A stretch of DNA of 47,367 nt, from positions 1-47,367 of IMG/VR virus record IMGVR_UViG_3300032285_000929; one strand, written 5' to 3'. Below are positions 34,666-42,551 of the stretch, piece after piece. The first letter of the stretch is position 1. Each line of letters opens with the position of its first letter. The DNA is from a virus. A model generated the notes under the pieces. It was given only the letters and a program-made list of their open reading frames with translations, was not told where the DNA came from and ran no database searches. The translations under genes were made by a program, and so were the position numbers.

Positions 34666-35901
34666 TCAGAAGTTGTAGTACTGAGTGAGACCGAAAAGGC
34701 CAGTCGCAGACTGAACATTCGCGGCTTGCGGGATCTGACGCACAACGTACTTGTTGGTGCCAGTGGACGGGGCAAGGTTGACACCCGAACCATTCGAGAG
34801 ATCAATCGTGCCACGAACATCGCCCGTCGTTGCAGACGGGGTAGTGCGGTCAGCCGGGAGGAACCCGTTTGACGCGAACGCAGTGTTCGCAGGAAGTACA
34901 ACCTGAGACGCACCAGAGTTTACAACAACTTCAGAAGCAGAATCCGAACGGATCGGAAGGCCAACGACAGAAGTCGTGTTGACGCTGTAGGCGTGGGTCG
35001 TATCAGCCGTGCCGCCAGAGAGGACGACCGACTTGATATACTTGAACGCCTTCTTGCCTGCGACTGTAGAGTTGGCCGTCAGCGTAATGTTCTCCGACAT
35101 CGGATAACCGTACACATCATAGCCGTTCACGGTAGCAGTCGTGTAAGTGGCACCCGTTGCTGCCGTAACCGAGACGACCCGGCCAAGGAGGCAAATAGGG
35201 TTCCAGAGCCACGTAGACGGGGTTTGAACGTTCGTAGGGATCGCGCAAGCCTGCACATCAGTGTAGGCAAGAGTGACCGTACCGGACGCCGCCGTCACGT
35301 TCGCGCTCAACTGATATGTACCAGTCTGGCCCTGTCCAACGGTCGAGGCAGTCCCCGTCGTCGTAAGTTGCGAGACAACATACACATTAGAAGTGGCACC
35401 AAGCGTTCCGCCGGAAACCGTCTGCGTTGACGACAGGAGCATCATGCCCGGACCAATCGGCATCGTGCTATTAGCCGTCACCGTCATGATGCCGTTCGAA
35501 ATCGAAGCGGTAACAGACGCATAAGCATCAAGGCAGAGAACCGTATCAGTCGCGCCCGTATCCGACCGCGCAAACACGGACGAATAATAGACACCAGTCG
35601 TGGCCGAGTTAGTCGTATTCAAGGCGAGTGTCGCGCTCGTCGGGTTTGCCGACGTAACAATCGCACCAGAAGTCGATGTGTAAGGAACAGCCGACACCGA
35701 AACGATGTCGCTGAACCCATACCAACCGAAATCCGGCGAAGCCTGCGATTCACCCGGAGAGTAGGTGAACGCAGCGCGAGGATCGAGGAGGCCACCCCCT
35801 GCGTAGAACAGGGAGGAGCCAAGATCGGGATTATAGTCCGCAGGCTGTGTCGGGCTTTGCCCAAATACAATCAGGGGACCGGAGAAAGCGGAAACACTCA
35901 T
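34666..35901 (-). CDS. Putative virion decoration protein, 411 aa
   Basis: Beta-rich, Thr/Ser/Ala rich. N-terminus MSVSAFSGPLIVFGQSPTQP. Contains a beta module GQTGTYQLSANVTAASGTVT like those inserted in the nozzle protein. Its AGAAAGGA ribosome site lies in the 3' end of the HNH gene. Abundant-protein style codon use by eye. Position near the capsid gene suggests a major decoration or head-fibre protein. Confidence 0.6.
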   Translation of the reverse strand: MSVSAFSGPLIVFGQSPTQPADYNPDLGSSLFYAGGGLLDPRAAFTYSPGESQASPDFGWYGFSDIVSVSAVPYTSTSGAIVTSANPTSATLALNTTNSATTGVYYSSVFARSDTGATDTVLCLDAYASVTASISNGIMTVTANSTMPIGPGMMLLSSTQTVSGGTLGATSNVYVVSQLTTTGTASTVGQGQTGTYQLSANVTAASGTVTLAYTDVQACAIPTNVQTPSTWLWNPICLLGRVVSVTAATGATYTTATVNGYDVYGYPMSENITLTANSTVAGKKAFKYIKSVVLSGGTADTTHAYSVNTTSVVGLPIRSDSASEVVVNSGASQVVLPANTAFASNGFLPADRTTPSATTGDVRGTIDLSNGSGVNLAPSTGTNKYVVRQIPQAANVQSATGLFGLTQYYNF

Positions 35902-35907
35902 TTGGAA

Positions 35908-36396
35908 TTATCCTTTCTGAGAATCCACGAATCGTTTGACAACTTTTTCTTTGTCAGAGTGCTTATCAAGATAACGGATTGCTGAAACAAAGATATTGCG
36001 ATCTTCCTTCAATTTTCCGATTCCAGTATTGCAATCCGAACAAAGCAAGCCCCTAACTTTCCCAGTTTGATGATTATGATCTACAGCAAGTGCCTTGATC
36101 TTACCATTTCTGGTTGCAGTTTCGGGTTTTGAGCATATCGCGCAGACACCGTTTTGCTCGTGAAACATTTTAGCATACTCATGCCGAGTAATACCAAAAC
36201 GCCTCTCTCGCTCCTTGTCACCAAGTAATTCACGGTTTCTTTCGCGATAAGAAACTTGATAAGCACGAACAAGTTCAGGATTTTCAACCTTGCGCTTTGC
36301 ATTTGCGCGGCGGCTGATTTCCCTTGCTTTTTCTCGATTTTCAGACCGCCATTTGGCCGCCCTCAATCGTTGTTTTTCACGCTTATCAGTTTCCAT
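35908..36396 (-). CDS. HNH/endonuclease VII-type nuclease (probable free-standing homing type)
   Basis: 162 residues. A basic helical N-terminus (RLRAAKWRSENREKAREISR) leads to CAICSKPE, then LAVDHNHQTGKVRGLLCSDC and NTGIGKLKED: the Endonuclease_7 zinc-bound beta-beta-alpha site with His-Asn-His. It lies between the major capsid gene and a virion gene, with a weak ribosome site and AT-richer sequence than its neighbours. That is the pattern of an intergenic mobile nuclease rather than a capsid component. Holliday junction cutting is the alternative role. Confidence 0.85.
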   Translation of the reverse strand: METDKREKQRLRAAKWRSENREKAREISRRANAKRKVENPELVRAYQVSYRERNRELLGDKERERRFGITRHEYAKMFHEQNGVCAICSKPETATRNGKIKALAVDHNHQTGKVRGLLCSDCNTGIGKLKEDRNIFVSAIRYLDKHSDKEKVVKRFVDSQKG

Positions 36397-36406
36397 GTCT
36401 CAATAC

Positions 36407-37321
36407 TTACGAAGTTGGGAACGAACCGAAGATCGACCTCCAGTTATAATATCCGAAGGAATACCGCTCATAGCCCTTAACAAGGAGGTTATCGGTCACG
36501 AAATCGACTTGCATATCGGTTTCGAAGCCAATTCGCTCCATGTAGGAGAGGCCGTTGATGTCGGTAAGCAGGAACCACGAGTAGGCCGAGGTCAAGAAGT
36601 CGTTGACGATGTAGCCTTCTGGGAGACCGCCAGCAGTGGAAATGATGGCATTAACATCATTATCTGCTGTACCCGGGCGCAGTTCCGTCTTCGTGAGACG
36701 AATTGCAATCGGCTCAAGTTGCGGCGGAACAACCAGTTTACGCGCGCGAGCGAACACTTTCAGGCCAGCCTGATCGCGGAAGTTCGTACGAACGGAGATC
36801 ATGCCGTTCAGCAGCGAGGCTTCGTTGAGGTCAAGAGCCGTCGTGAACGTGTTGGCCACCGTGCCACCGTCAATCGGATGCGAGGTCGAGCAAAGTGCAA
36901 CGCCGTCGCCGCCAATGGCGGAGTTGTAGGTGGTCGCCGTGTTCAAGAGGTTTGCCGCGTAGATTTCCTTGGTCTGCTGGAAGGACTCGATCAGACCGAG
37001 GTTCGACGGCATAAACTGGCTCTTGTACAGGTTATCGTCGATGGCCTTACGGGTAATCGCGTACCCAAGACCAATTTCAACGTGTTCCTGATTGTAGACG
37101 TAACGCTCGCCAGCACCGTTGTCGAACGATGTCTGACCGCCTTCCGTCTTAAGTTGCGCGAGGCCGAGGAACCGCATTTCGGCGGTACGTTCGAGAGCCA
37201 TGCGCGACTCATGCTTCGTAAAGATCTTATCGTACTGAGACGGGATCATCTCGTACTTGCCTTCAACCCCACGCAGACCGGGGAGGAGAAGGTCTTTAAT
37301 TGCTGAAAGATTAACAGCCAT
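36407..37321 (-). CDS. Major capsid protein (HK97 fold, inferred)
   Basis: 304 residues. N-terminal helix with LRGVEGKYEMIPSQYDKIFT, then ESRMALERTAEMRFLGLAQL and FQQTKEIYAANLLNTATTYN, ending NWRSIFGSFPTS. This matches the phage major capsid class without a cleaved protease-delta domain; a separate scaffold gene lies upstream. GAGGAG ribosome site and abundant, optimised-looking codons. Assembles the icosahedral head. Confidence 0.85.
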   Translation of the reverse strand: MAVNLSAIKDLLLPGLRGVEGKYEMIPSQYDKIFTKHESRMALERTAEMRFLGLAQLKTEGGQTSFDNGAGERYVYNQEHVEIGLGYAITRKAIDDNLYKSQFMPSNLGLIESFQQTKEIYAANLLNTATTYNSAIGGDGVALCSTSHPIDGGTVANTFTTALDLNEASLLNGMISVRTNFRDQAGLKVFARARKLVVPPQLEPIAIRLTKTELRPGTADNDVNAIISTAGGLPEGYIVNDFLTSAYSWFLLTDINGLSYMERIGFETDMQVDFVTDNLLVKGYERYSFGYYNWRSIFGSFPTS

Positions 37322-37336
37322 TGAAGTCTACTCCTC

Positions 37337-37942
37337 TTACGCGCCAGTCAGGCTCTTCGTGCTGACGTTGTTAAACGCCACAATCACGATGTTGTTGGCA
37401 GATGCCGTGTCGGTGCCGTTCGCGCCCGGGGGAGCGACAAGCAAAGAAACGATGCGGAACGGATAAGTAGCGGTGACAGCCTGAGAGGCGGTGATATACG
37501 CGCCCGAAATGCCCGAAGCAGAGTTACCACTGCCGTAAGCAAACAAGACGTTTGCACCAATATCAGCCTGCGTGAACGGACCAGCGCCCGAACCACCAAC
37601 CTGAACGCGGAACTTCGCATTCGGATCATTGACGTAATACGCGGTCACATCGCCGTTGGCGTCCGAGCCGGGCCAATAATTCGACCAAACCGTGCGCTTC
37701 TGCGAAGTCGAGAGGTAGGTGCAGCCAACGAAAATGCCCGCAATACCCGTGGACTGAGTGCCGGGGGTAATGCTGGAGCCTTCGAGGTAACCAGTACCAG
37801 ACTGGTTGAAATAGACGGGATCGCCGAAATAGATCGGCGTGGTGTAGCCAGAGGCGATGAGGCCGGTGACCTGTTCATAGGTCGGGGCAGAGCCGGTCCC
37901 GCTCGCTTGCTGGAATCCGAAAGGCGCGAACGTGTTCGCCAT
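37337..37942 (-). CDS. Capsid decoration/stabilisation protein, 201 aa
   Basis: ATG 37942 chosen: GGAG lies 9 nt upstream, unlike the ATG at 37957. Begins MANTFAPFGFQQASGTGSAP. Beta-rich, with AGIFVGCTYLSTSQKRTVWS and a C-terminal VIVAFNNVSTKSLTGA. I recall this type directly upstream of capsid genes in podoviruses with a separate scaffold. Probably covers the capsid surface. Confidence 0.65.
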   Translation of the reverse strand: MANTFAPFGFQQASGTGSAPTYEQVTGLIASGYTTPIYFGDPVYFNQSGTGYLEGSSITPGTQSTGIAGIFVGCTYLSTSQKRTVWSNYWPGSDANGDVTAYYVNDPNAKFRVQVGGSGAGPFTQADIGANVLFAYGSGNSASGISGAYITASQAVTATYPFRIVSLLVAPPGANGTDTASANNIVIVAFNNVSTKSLTGA

Positions 37943-38010
37943 GACGGTTGTCTCCATTTTACGAGAAGGTTGCTATGCGCCCGGCACTGCCAACCCAGAC
38001 AATTGTGAAC

Positions 38011-38028
38011 CCGCCTCCCCGGGGGCGG
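38011..38028. other. GC-rich hairpin between late genes
   Basis: CCGCC (38011-38015) pairs with GGCGG (38024-38028) around TCCCCGGG. There is no T tract on either strand, so it is more likely an RNA-stability or processing element than a terminator. Lies in the 103-nt gap before the decoration gene. Confidence 0.4.
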
Positions 38029-38045
38029 ATTTAGAAGCCTTGGCC

Positions 38046-38582
38046 TTAGTCCTCTGGAATGGGGACCGGCTCAAACGACTTCTTCACATTCGGACGGACC
38101 TTCGCGTGTTCGCGGGTCATCGTACCGTCAGGCGTCGAACCAAGTTGCGCTTCTTTAGCACGAACCTGACCAATCGCTCGCCGCAATTCTATATCCTTGT
38201 ATTCCTTTGTCAATACTTCAGGCCGCTCCATAAGAATCATGCCGTCACGCTCAATTGCCGAGTAATTTCCGCCGACAGGCATGTACTCAGGGTGACGGAT
38301 TGCGGGGACAGCCTGCCACCCGGCGCGGGCCAAAGTGACCTGATATGCTGGGTCTTCCTTGCCGAACAAATGGTGGCGCTTCCACTCATACGTCCATCCT
38401 TCAGGCACAATATCCGGGCTAATGTAGAACTTATCAACCGAATCAAGATCAATATCGCCCCGATTTGCCTTGATTTCCGCAGCACGAGCAGCAGCCCTTG
38501 CGCGGGAGTCGTCGGGACGAACTTCGCCACGGAGTTCCTTCCGTGTTGCGCCCTTTTCGACCGTGTATTTGGCTTCAGTCAT
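38046..38582 (-). CDS. Conserved hypothetical head-operon protein, 178 aa
   Basis: ATG 38582 (GAGGAG 7 nt upstream) rather than the ATG at 38588. A basic N-terminus (VEKGATRKELRGEVRPDDSR) precedes FYISPDIVPEGWTYEWKRHH, LFGKEDPAYQVTLARAGWQA and YSAIERDGMILMERP. I recall this protein next to scaffold genes in alphaproteobacterial phages; no function assigned. Possibly a capsid assembly accessory protein. Confidence 0.68.
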   Translation of the reverse strand: MTEAKYTVEKGATRKELRGEVRPDDSRARAAARAAEIKANRGDIDLDSVDKFYISPDIVPEGWTYEWKRHHLFGKEDPAYQVTLARAGWQAVPAIRHPEYMPVGGNYSAIERDGMILMERPEVLTKEYKDIELRRAIGQVRAKEAQLGSTPDGTMTREHAKVRPNVKKSFEPVPIPED

Positions 38583-38592
38583 AATCATCTCC

Positions 38593-39516
38593 TCAATTCA
38601 TTTTGCCTTCTTTGCGAAGGGTCAGCATGTTCTTGGCGTAATCCTCGTAAGACATGCCCATGATCTCAGCGGCTTCCTTTTGCTCTGCGTTCAACCGCAC
38701 AACGCTAGGCTTGCCAGATGAGTTAGATGCAACACGGCTTGTCGGAGCGATCACTGGAGCCTCAGACCGCTTCTGAACAGGTTTTGCCGCCGCCGACATT
38801 GCTGGCTCCTCAACCGGATCTGGCCGATAGGTCGGCACCGTCTGCGTTTTGGGCCTCATGCCCATAAAGTTTTCAACGGCATGAAAGTAAGCATCCGTGT
38901 CCGGCACATAGCCCTGCGTCATTGCCAGATTGTGTGCGCTGACCATCGCCGTGTACAAACGCTGATCCCTAACGACTTCAGGATGCGCGCGAACCCAGTC
39001 CGCCGACCGGGGCGTCAACTGGCTAGCAAATGCCTCAACCGGGTCGTTGGCAGCAGGCTGCTCTGGTTGACTGCGTTTTGCTTCAATTGCCGACTTGCCA
39101 TTCTCCAGCACTTGCAATTTGCTGGAGTTCAACGATTGCACCTCTTGCAGATCCGCAGCCTTCAAGAAATCGCCTGACTGCATTGCTTCAGCCCAAGCCC
39201 TCTTGATGAGGTCCGAATTGCGTTTCGTGGCATCAATTGCGCTCAGGATCGTTTGATAGTCGCTTTCCTGAACGTCTTTCTTTGCCCGCTGCGCCTCGTT
39301 CTGGGCCTCATAAGCCCGCCGCTCTGCTTCCTGACGGGCTTTCTTTTCGTCTTCAAGCCGCTTGCGAAGCGATTCAATGCCTTCATCAGGAGTTACTTCT
39401 TCCTGATTCGGCTTATCGTCTTCATTTACAACGACTTCTACCGGCGAATCAGTCTCGGTAATTTCAACCTTGACCTCTTCGTCGGCTTCAATTTTGCCTT
39501 CCGTTTCATCAATCAT
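38593..39516 (-). CDS. Scaffolding protein
   Basis: 307 residues: very acidic N-terminus (EADEEVKVEITETDSPVEVV), long coiled coil (LRKRLEDEKKARQEAERRAY), a middle of short helices, a Pro/Ser/Ala linker, and a basic helical end (MSYEDYAKNMLTLRKEGKMN). That charge layout is typical of scaffolds whose C-terminus binds the capsid protein. Position before the capsid genes agrees. AAGG ribosome site. Confidence 0.82.
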   Translation of the reverse strand: MIDETEGKIEADEEVKVEITETDSPVEVVVNEDDKPNQEEVTPDEGIESLRKRLEDEKKARQEAERRAYEAQNEAQRAKKDVQESDYQTILSAIDATKRNSDLIKRAWAEAMQSGDFLKAADLQEVQSLNSSKLQVLENGKSAIEAKRSQPEQPAANDPVEAFASQLTPRSADWVRAHPEVVRDQRLYTAMVSAHNLAMTQGYVPDTDAYFHAVENFMGMRPKTQTVPTYRPDPVEEPAMSAAAKPVQKRSEAPVIAPTSRVASNSSGKPSVVRLNAEQKEAAEIMGMSYEDYAKNMLTLRKEGKMN

Positions 39517-39524
39517 GTTTCACC

Positions 39525-39917
39525 TTACCAAATCGCATCGGGGAATTTGCTCGTCCCTCGGATGTCAATGTCATCAACCAATCGGCAATCGACACCGTGG
39601 ACATTCAGCGACCAACTTTCTGCCGGTCGAAAGAAAACCCACTCGCCAACTTCGACATTTCTGCCATTGAACCATTTGTTTTCTGGATCAACGAACGCCT
39701 GCGGACCCTTTTTGATCACAAGACCAACCTTGCCCTGATACCGGTCTTCATCGACCGTTTTATTGGTCAAAATGATGCCGCTGGCTGTCTTTTCGGGCCT
39801 GATATAGATCGCAATAAGCAGTTGGTTCTTGAAAACTTCAATATCGCTGATGTCTCCAAGTTCATCCAAAATATGCTGTTTCGGATCAACCGCGTGTTTC
39901 ATTCGCATAAATGGCAT
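39525..39917 (-). CDS. GroES-like co-chaperonin
   Basis: 130 residues. The Cpn10 core is visible: VFKNQLLIAIYIRPEKTASG, with the mobile-loop hydrophobic tip GIIL (47-50), then DRYQGKVGLVIKKGPQAF and VEVGEWVFFRPAE, ending in a VDDIDIRG strand. The loop binds the GroEL rim in known co-chaperonins such as T4 gp31. Directly before the scaffold and capsid genes, it probably replaces host GroES when the capsid protein folds. No GroEL homologue is present, so host GroEL is the inferred partner. GAGGAG ribosome site; TAATG overlap with the upstream gene. Confidence 0.8.
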   Translation of the reverse strand: MPFMRMKHAVDPKQHILDELGDISDIEVFKNQLLIAIYIRPEKTASGIILTNKTVDEDRYQGKVGLVIKKGPQAFVDPENKWFNGRNVEVGEWVFFRPAESWSLNVHGVDCRLVDDIDIRGTSKFPDAIW

Positions 39918-40129
39918 TACTTGCTCCTCTCCCTGCCAAGAAGCACAGACTCAGCATCGTCCATGAGATCCAACGCCTTGCGAAGACCAGCGATCACGCC
40001 AACCCGGTGATTGTGGGGTGCGGGTTCTGTAATGAAATAGGAAACAGCGGTCTCTTTTTCGACCTCAATTGTTTCTTCTATCAGTTTCGCAAGTATGACC
40101 ATGAAACGGTCTGAATATGTCTGTGCCAT
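39917..40129 (-). CDS. Hypothetical protein, first gene of late operon, 70 aa
   Basis: ATG 40129 preferred over a TTG at 40147. Begins MAQTYSDRFMVILAKLIEET, helical with RVGVIAGLRKALDLMDDAES near the end. No family recognised. It opens the late operon, next to operator sites S3 and S4, and is coupled to the GroES-like gene by TAATG. Its ribosome site is poor. Confidence 0.6.
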   Translation of the reverse strand: MAQTYSDRFMVILAKLIEETIEVEKETAVSYFITEPAPHNHRVGVIAGLRKALDLMDDAESVLLGRERSK

Positions 40130-40163
40130 TGTTATCGTATGGCACAATTTGGGTCATAATTTT

Positions 40164-40178
40164 TTACAATGAATGCAA
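40164..40178 (+). promoter_or_regulatory. Putative operator S3
   Basis: TTACAATGAATGCAA; 13 of 15 bases equal S4. It lies 35-49 nt upstream of the late operon's first start codon, across the likely leftward promoter region. Confidence 0.65.
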
Positions 40179-40195
40179 ATTCACGTCTGTTTAAC

Positions 40196-40224
40196 TTGCA
40201 ATGAACGCAAAATGCTGCTATAAG
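40196..40224 (+). promoter_or_regulatory. Promoter of metalloprotease gene with embedded operator S4
   Basis: TTGCAA (40196-40201), 17 nt, TATAAG (40219-40224) with TG one base before it, an extended -10. The operator TTGCAATGAACGCAA (40196-40210) overlaps the -35 and spacer, so binding would block the promoter. Expected start about 40231, giving a 46-nt leader. Confidence 0.72.
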
Positions 40225-40276
40225 TCATATTGTCAGTTGATATTAACCACCTAACGCTCAACCAATGGGGACTAGA

Positions 40277-40792
40277 ATGCCAGCACAACGCGATTCACAA
40301 CGCAGCAAAGTTTATCGGTCGGAGAGGGTTCTGAGGCAATTTGCCAATCCCCTGCCAACAATCACTGATATCGAAAAGTTCATTACCAAAGAGATGAGCC
40401 GCAAACGGATCATCGACAAATACCCTGACGCGGTTCGCTCAATCGTTGTCGCTGATGGTCGGGGTCGTCGTCGGGCATGTGCTTATGGCGGCAGGCAGAT
40501 CTCAATGCCAAAGTGGTCCAGAAACACTCACATCGTGATCCACGAAGTTGCACACATTATATCGGCGCGACATTACGGTCATCAGATTGCCGGTCATGGG
40601 TGGGAGTATTGCTCGGTCTATCTTGATCTCGTCCGGCACATCATGGGCGTCGAGGCTTTCGAAACTTTGAAGCAGTCTTTCAAAGATCACAAAGTGAAGT
40701 TCAGCGAGCCGAAGAAGCGCAAGCCGCTGTCTCCTGAAATGCGCGCAGCACTCGCCGAGCGGTTGAAAGCAGCACGAGCAGCCAAGGCGTAA
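40277..40792 (+). CDS. HEXXH zinc metalloprotease-like protein, 171 aa
   Basis: Starts at ATG 40277 (GGGG 6 nt upstream; ATG 40265 has none). HEVAH (89-93) is the zinc and catalytic motif, and GHGWEYCSVYLDLV (from about 106) supplies a third His. DGRGRRRACAYGGRQISMPK forms the strand before. This agrees with the small putative metallohydrolase family TIGR04338, not with classic ImmA. The C-terminus is basic. It is the only plus-strand gene in the right 30 kb, has its own promoter and operator, and faces the late operon. It might cleave a repressor or a host protein; unproven. Confidence 0.75.
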   Translation: MPAQRDSQRSKVYRSERVLRQFANPLPTITDIEKFITKEMSRKRIIDKYPDAVRSIVVADGRGRRRACAYGGRQISMPKWSRNTHIVIHEVAHIISARHYGHQIAGHGWEYCSVYLDLVRHIMGVEAFETLKQSFKDHKVKFSEPKKRKPLSPEMRAALAERLKAARAAKA

Positions 40793-40797
40793 CTGAC

Positions 40798-40840
40798 AAA
40801 AAAGGCCGGGGTGATTAGCCCCGGCCAGTCTGTGGTTTTT
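40798..40840. terminator. Bidirectional intrinsic terminator
   Basis: GGCCGGGG (40804-40811) and CCCCGGCC (40819-40826) form a perfect 8-bp stem with a 7-nt loop. On the minus strand six T follow directly, ending the transcript of the 542- and 1582-residue genes. On the plus strand TTTTT comes 9 nt later (40836-40840), a weaker terminator for the metalloprotease gene. Confidence 0.85.
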
Positions 40841-40856
40841 CCTTGGGAGGAAGAGT

Positions 40857-42485
40857 TTACTTTAGACCCTTCTGGGCCTCGCCGTAAGCCTTAATTTTCT
40901 CCAGACGGCCCAATCCACCGCCAGCAGCGTGGTCAATCACATGCTCGGTGCGACCACCGGCCTTGACCTTGCCACCACGCTTGTACATGGTTTGACCCTC
41001 GTGCCCGCCAACGCCGCTATCACGGGCGGGACCCATTGCCCGGCCCATGTCACCGCCACGCTCTGGGCCACGGACATCCGGCGGATTGCTCTGGCTCATC
41101 TGGTTCATGACCTGATGGTACTTTTGAGGGTCCTGCTGCATCAGCATCCGCATCGGGATGTACTGATTTGATGCGGCATCCCAGTAAGGCATGTCACCAG
41201 AATTTCCGGGCATGCCCATTGAGCCGCCGACAAACTTACCAACGCGGCCACCAGTCTTGCGGCCCATCGGCGCGCCACCGCCAAAGGCAGGCGGGATCTG
41301 CGGGCCACCAGCACCCATCGGAGGCATGCCCTGCGGACGCGGGGGCATCGGAGGCGGCATCGGAGGACCGCCAGCACCAGCGCCAGCCAGAAGCGGGGCA
41401 AGAGCAGCCATCGGATTGCCCGCAGGAGGCGCACCAGCATGACCCGGCATCACATTGATGTTGATGTGCGTCTTGCCTTTGGTTTTGCCACCATGCTTGT
41501 GAGCAATACGGCCACCGACAACGCCGGGGATCTTCTCCTTCGAATTGCCGGAGAACACTTCACCACCCTTAGCATGGTGCATACGCTTCAGCGTCTCAGC
41601 GAGATGAGCCTTCTTAGCCAACTTCGGGTTCTTGCTGTGTTCAGCCTTCTCAAGTTTCTTGGCGGGGATCTTCTCGCCTTCAGCAACATGGAGCGCCTTG
41701 TGGAGCGAACCCGGGTGCTTGATGGCTTTCTGAATCCATTTGACCTTGCCGCCGTCTGCCTTCTTGGTCTTGCCGCCATAGCAATTGGCGTCACGCATGG
41801 CCGATGGCTTGACCATCTTCTTGATCAGCGCCTTGTCTTCGGCAACATCGGGATGACCAGCCTTGCCGCCCTTCTTGAGGCCAGACGGACGGATCGGAGG
41901 CGTGGGAACACCGTCAAGGTCCATCGGACGACGCGGGGGAAGCGGGACGCTGCTAGATGCCGGGCGAGAAGACTTTGCTTTTCCGGTTACGCCCAATGCG
42001 CGAGCCGTCGCCGCCGAATCACTGAAACTCTCGTCCGCGTATGGATCAATGCCAGATCTGGCCTTATCCATCTGGTATTGTGTACGCTCATCAACGCCGC
42101 CCTTGGTAGCATGCTTGGCCCGCCCGCCACGCTTGAAGCCGCCCGTCAGTTTGCGGCCCTCGCGGTCTTCATTTGCCATGCGAACGTCGCGGTTGATCAG
42201 GTTGTCAGGCGTCAGATACCGTTTCGAACGATCAGCAGCCTCGGTCGTGCGGCCACCAGACTTACGCATGGCCCTATCAGCGCGCTTTTTAGCGTCTGCG
42301 CCCTTGACCTTACCACCAGACTTGTAAAGCCTTTTCACAAGAGGTCTGGCACCCGTCTTGACGCCCGCACCGATGTCTTCGGGCGGTGTCCAAGTCGACG
42401 AATCGACCTTCTGATGAGGATCGGCAGCAAGGCGCTCGGCCTTGGCCTTCATTGCTTTACGCGAATCTTGGGAAAGTTTAGACAT
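40857..42485 (-). CDS. Basic GG-motif virion protein, 542 aa
   Basis: ATG 42485 chosen (AGGAG 6 nt upstream). Lys/Gly/Arg/Pro rich with at least eight GG[KR] units: YKSGGKVKG, RKSGGRTTE, FKRGGRAKHATKGGVDE, KKGGKAGH, ADGGKVKW, HAKGGEVF, KTGGRVGKF, YKRGGKVKAGGRTEH. In the middle is IQKAIKHPGSLHKALHVAEG then EKIPAKKLEKAEHS, a module I recall at the ends of many phage structural proteins. A Pro/Met/Gly-rich stretch follows (about 370-430). Mostly disordered; DNA or capsid interaction is likely. It follows the 1582-residue gene. Confidence 0.7.
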   Translation of the reverse strand: MSKLSQDSRKAMKAKAERLAADPHQKVDSSTWTPPEDIGAGVKTGARPLVKRLYKSGGKVKGADAKKRADRAMRKSGGRTTEAADRSKRYLTPDNLINRDVRMANEDREGRKLTGGFKRGGRAKHATKGGVDERTQYQMDKARSGIDPYADESFSDSAATARALGVTGKAKSSRPASSSVPLPPRRPMDLDGVPTPPIRPSGLKKGGKAGHPDVAEDKALIKKMVKPSAMRDANCYGGKTKKADGGKVKWIQKAIKHPGSLHKALHVAEGEKIPAKKLEKAEHSKNPKLAKKAHLAETLKRMHHAKGGEVFSGNSKEKIPGVVGGRIAHKHGGKTKGKTHININVMPGHAGAPPAGNPMAALAPLLAGAGAGGPPMPPPMPPRPQGMPPMGAGGPQIPPAFGGGAPMGRKTGGRVGKFVGGSMGMPGNSGDMPYWDAASNQYIPMRMLMQQDPQKYHQVMNQMSQSNPPDVRGPERGGDMGRAMGPARDSGVGGHEGQTMYKRGGKVKAGGRTEHVIDHAAGGGLGRLEKIKAYGEAQKGLK

Positions 42486-42551
42486 GGGCGGCTCCTGACG
42501 CATGTTTCTCCATATTATCCCGTTTCTGGGATTTCCACAATTCCATCTGCA

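Noticed and set aside
36290-37306. Plus-strand frame of 338 codons
   Set aside because: Antisense to the capsid and HNH genes, which have clear family features.
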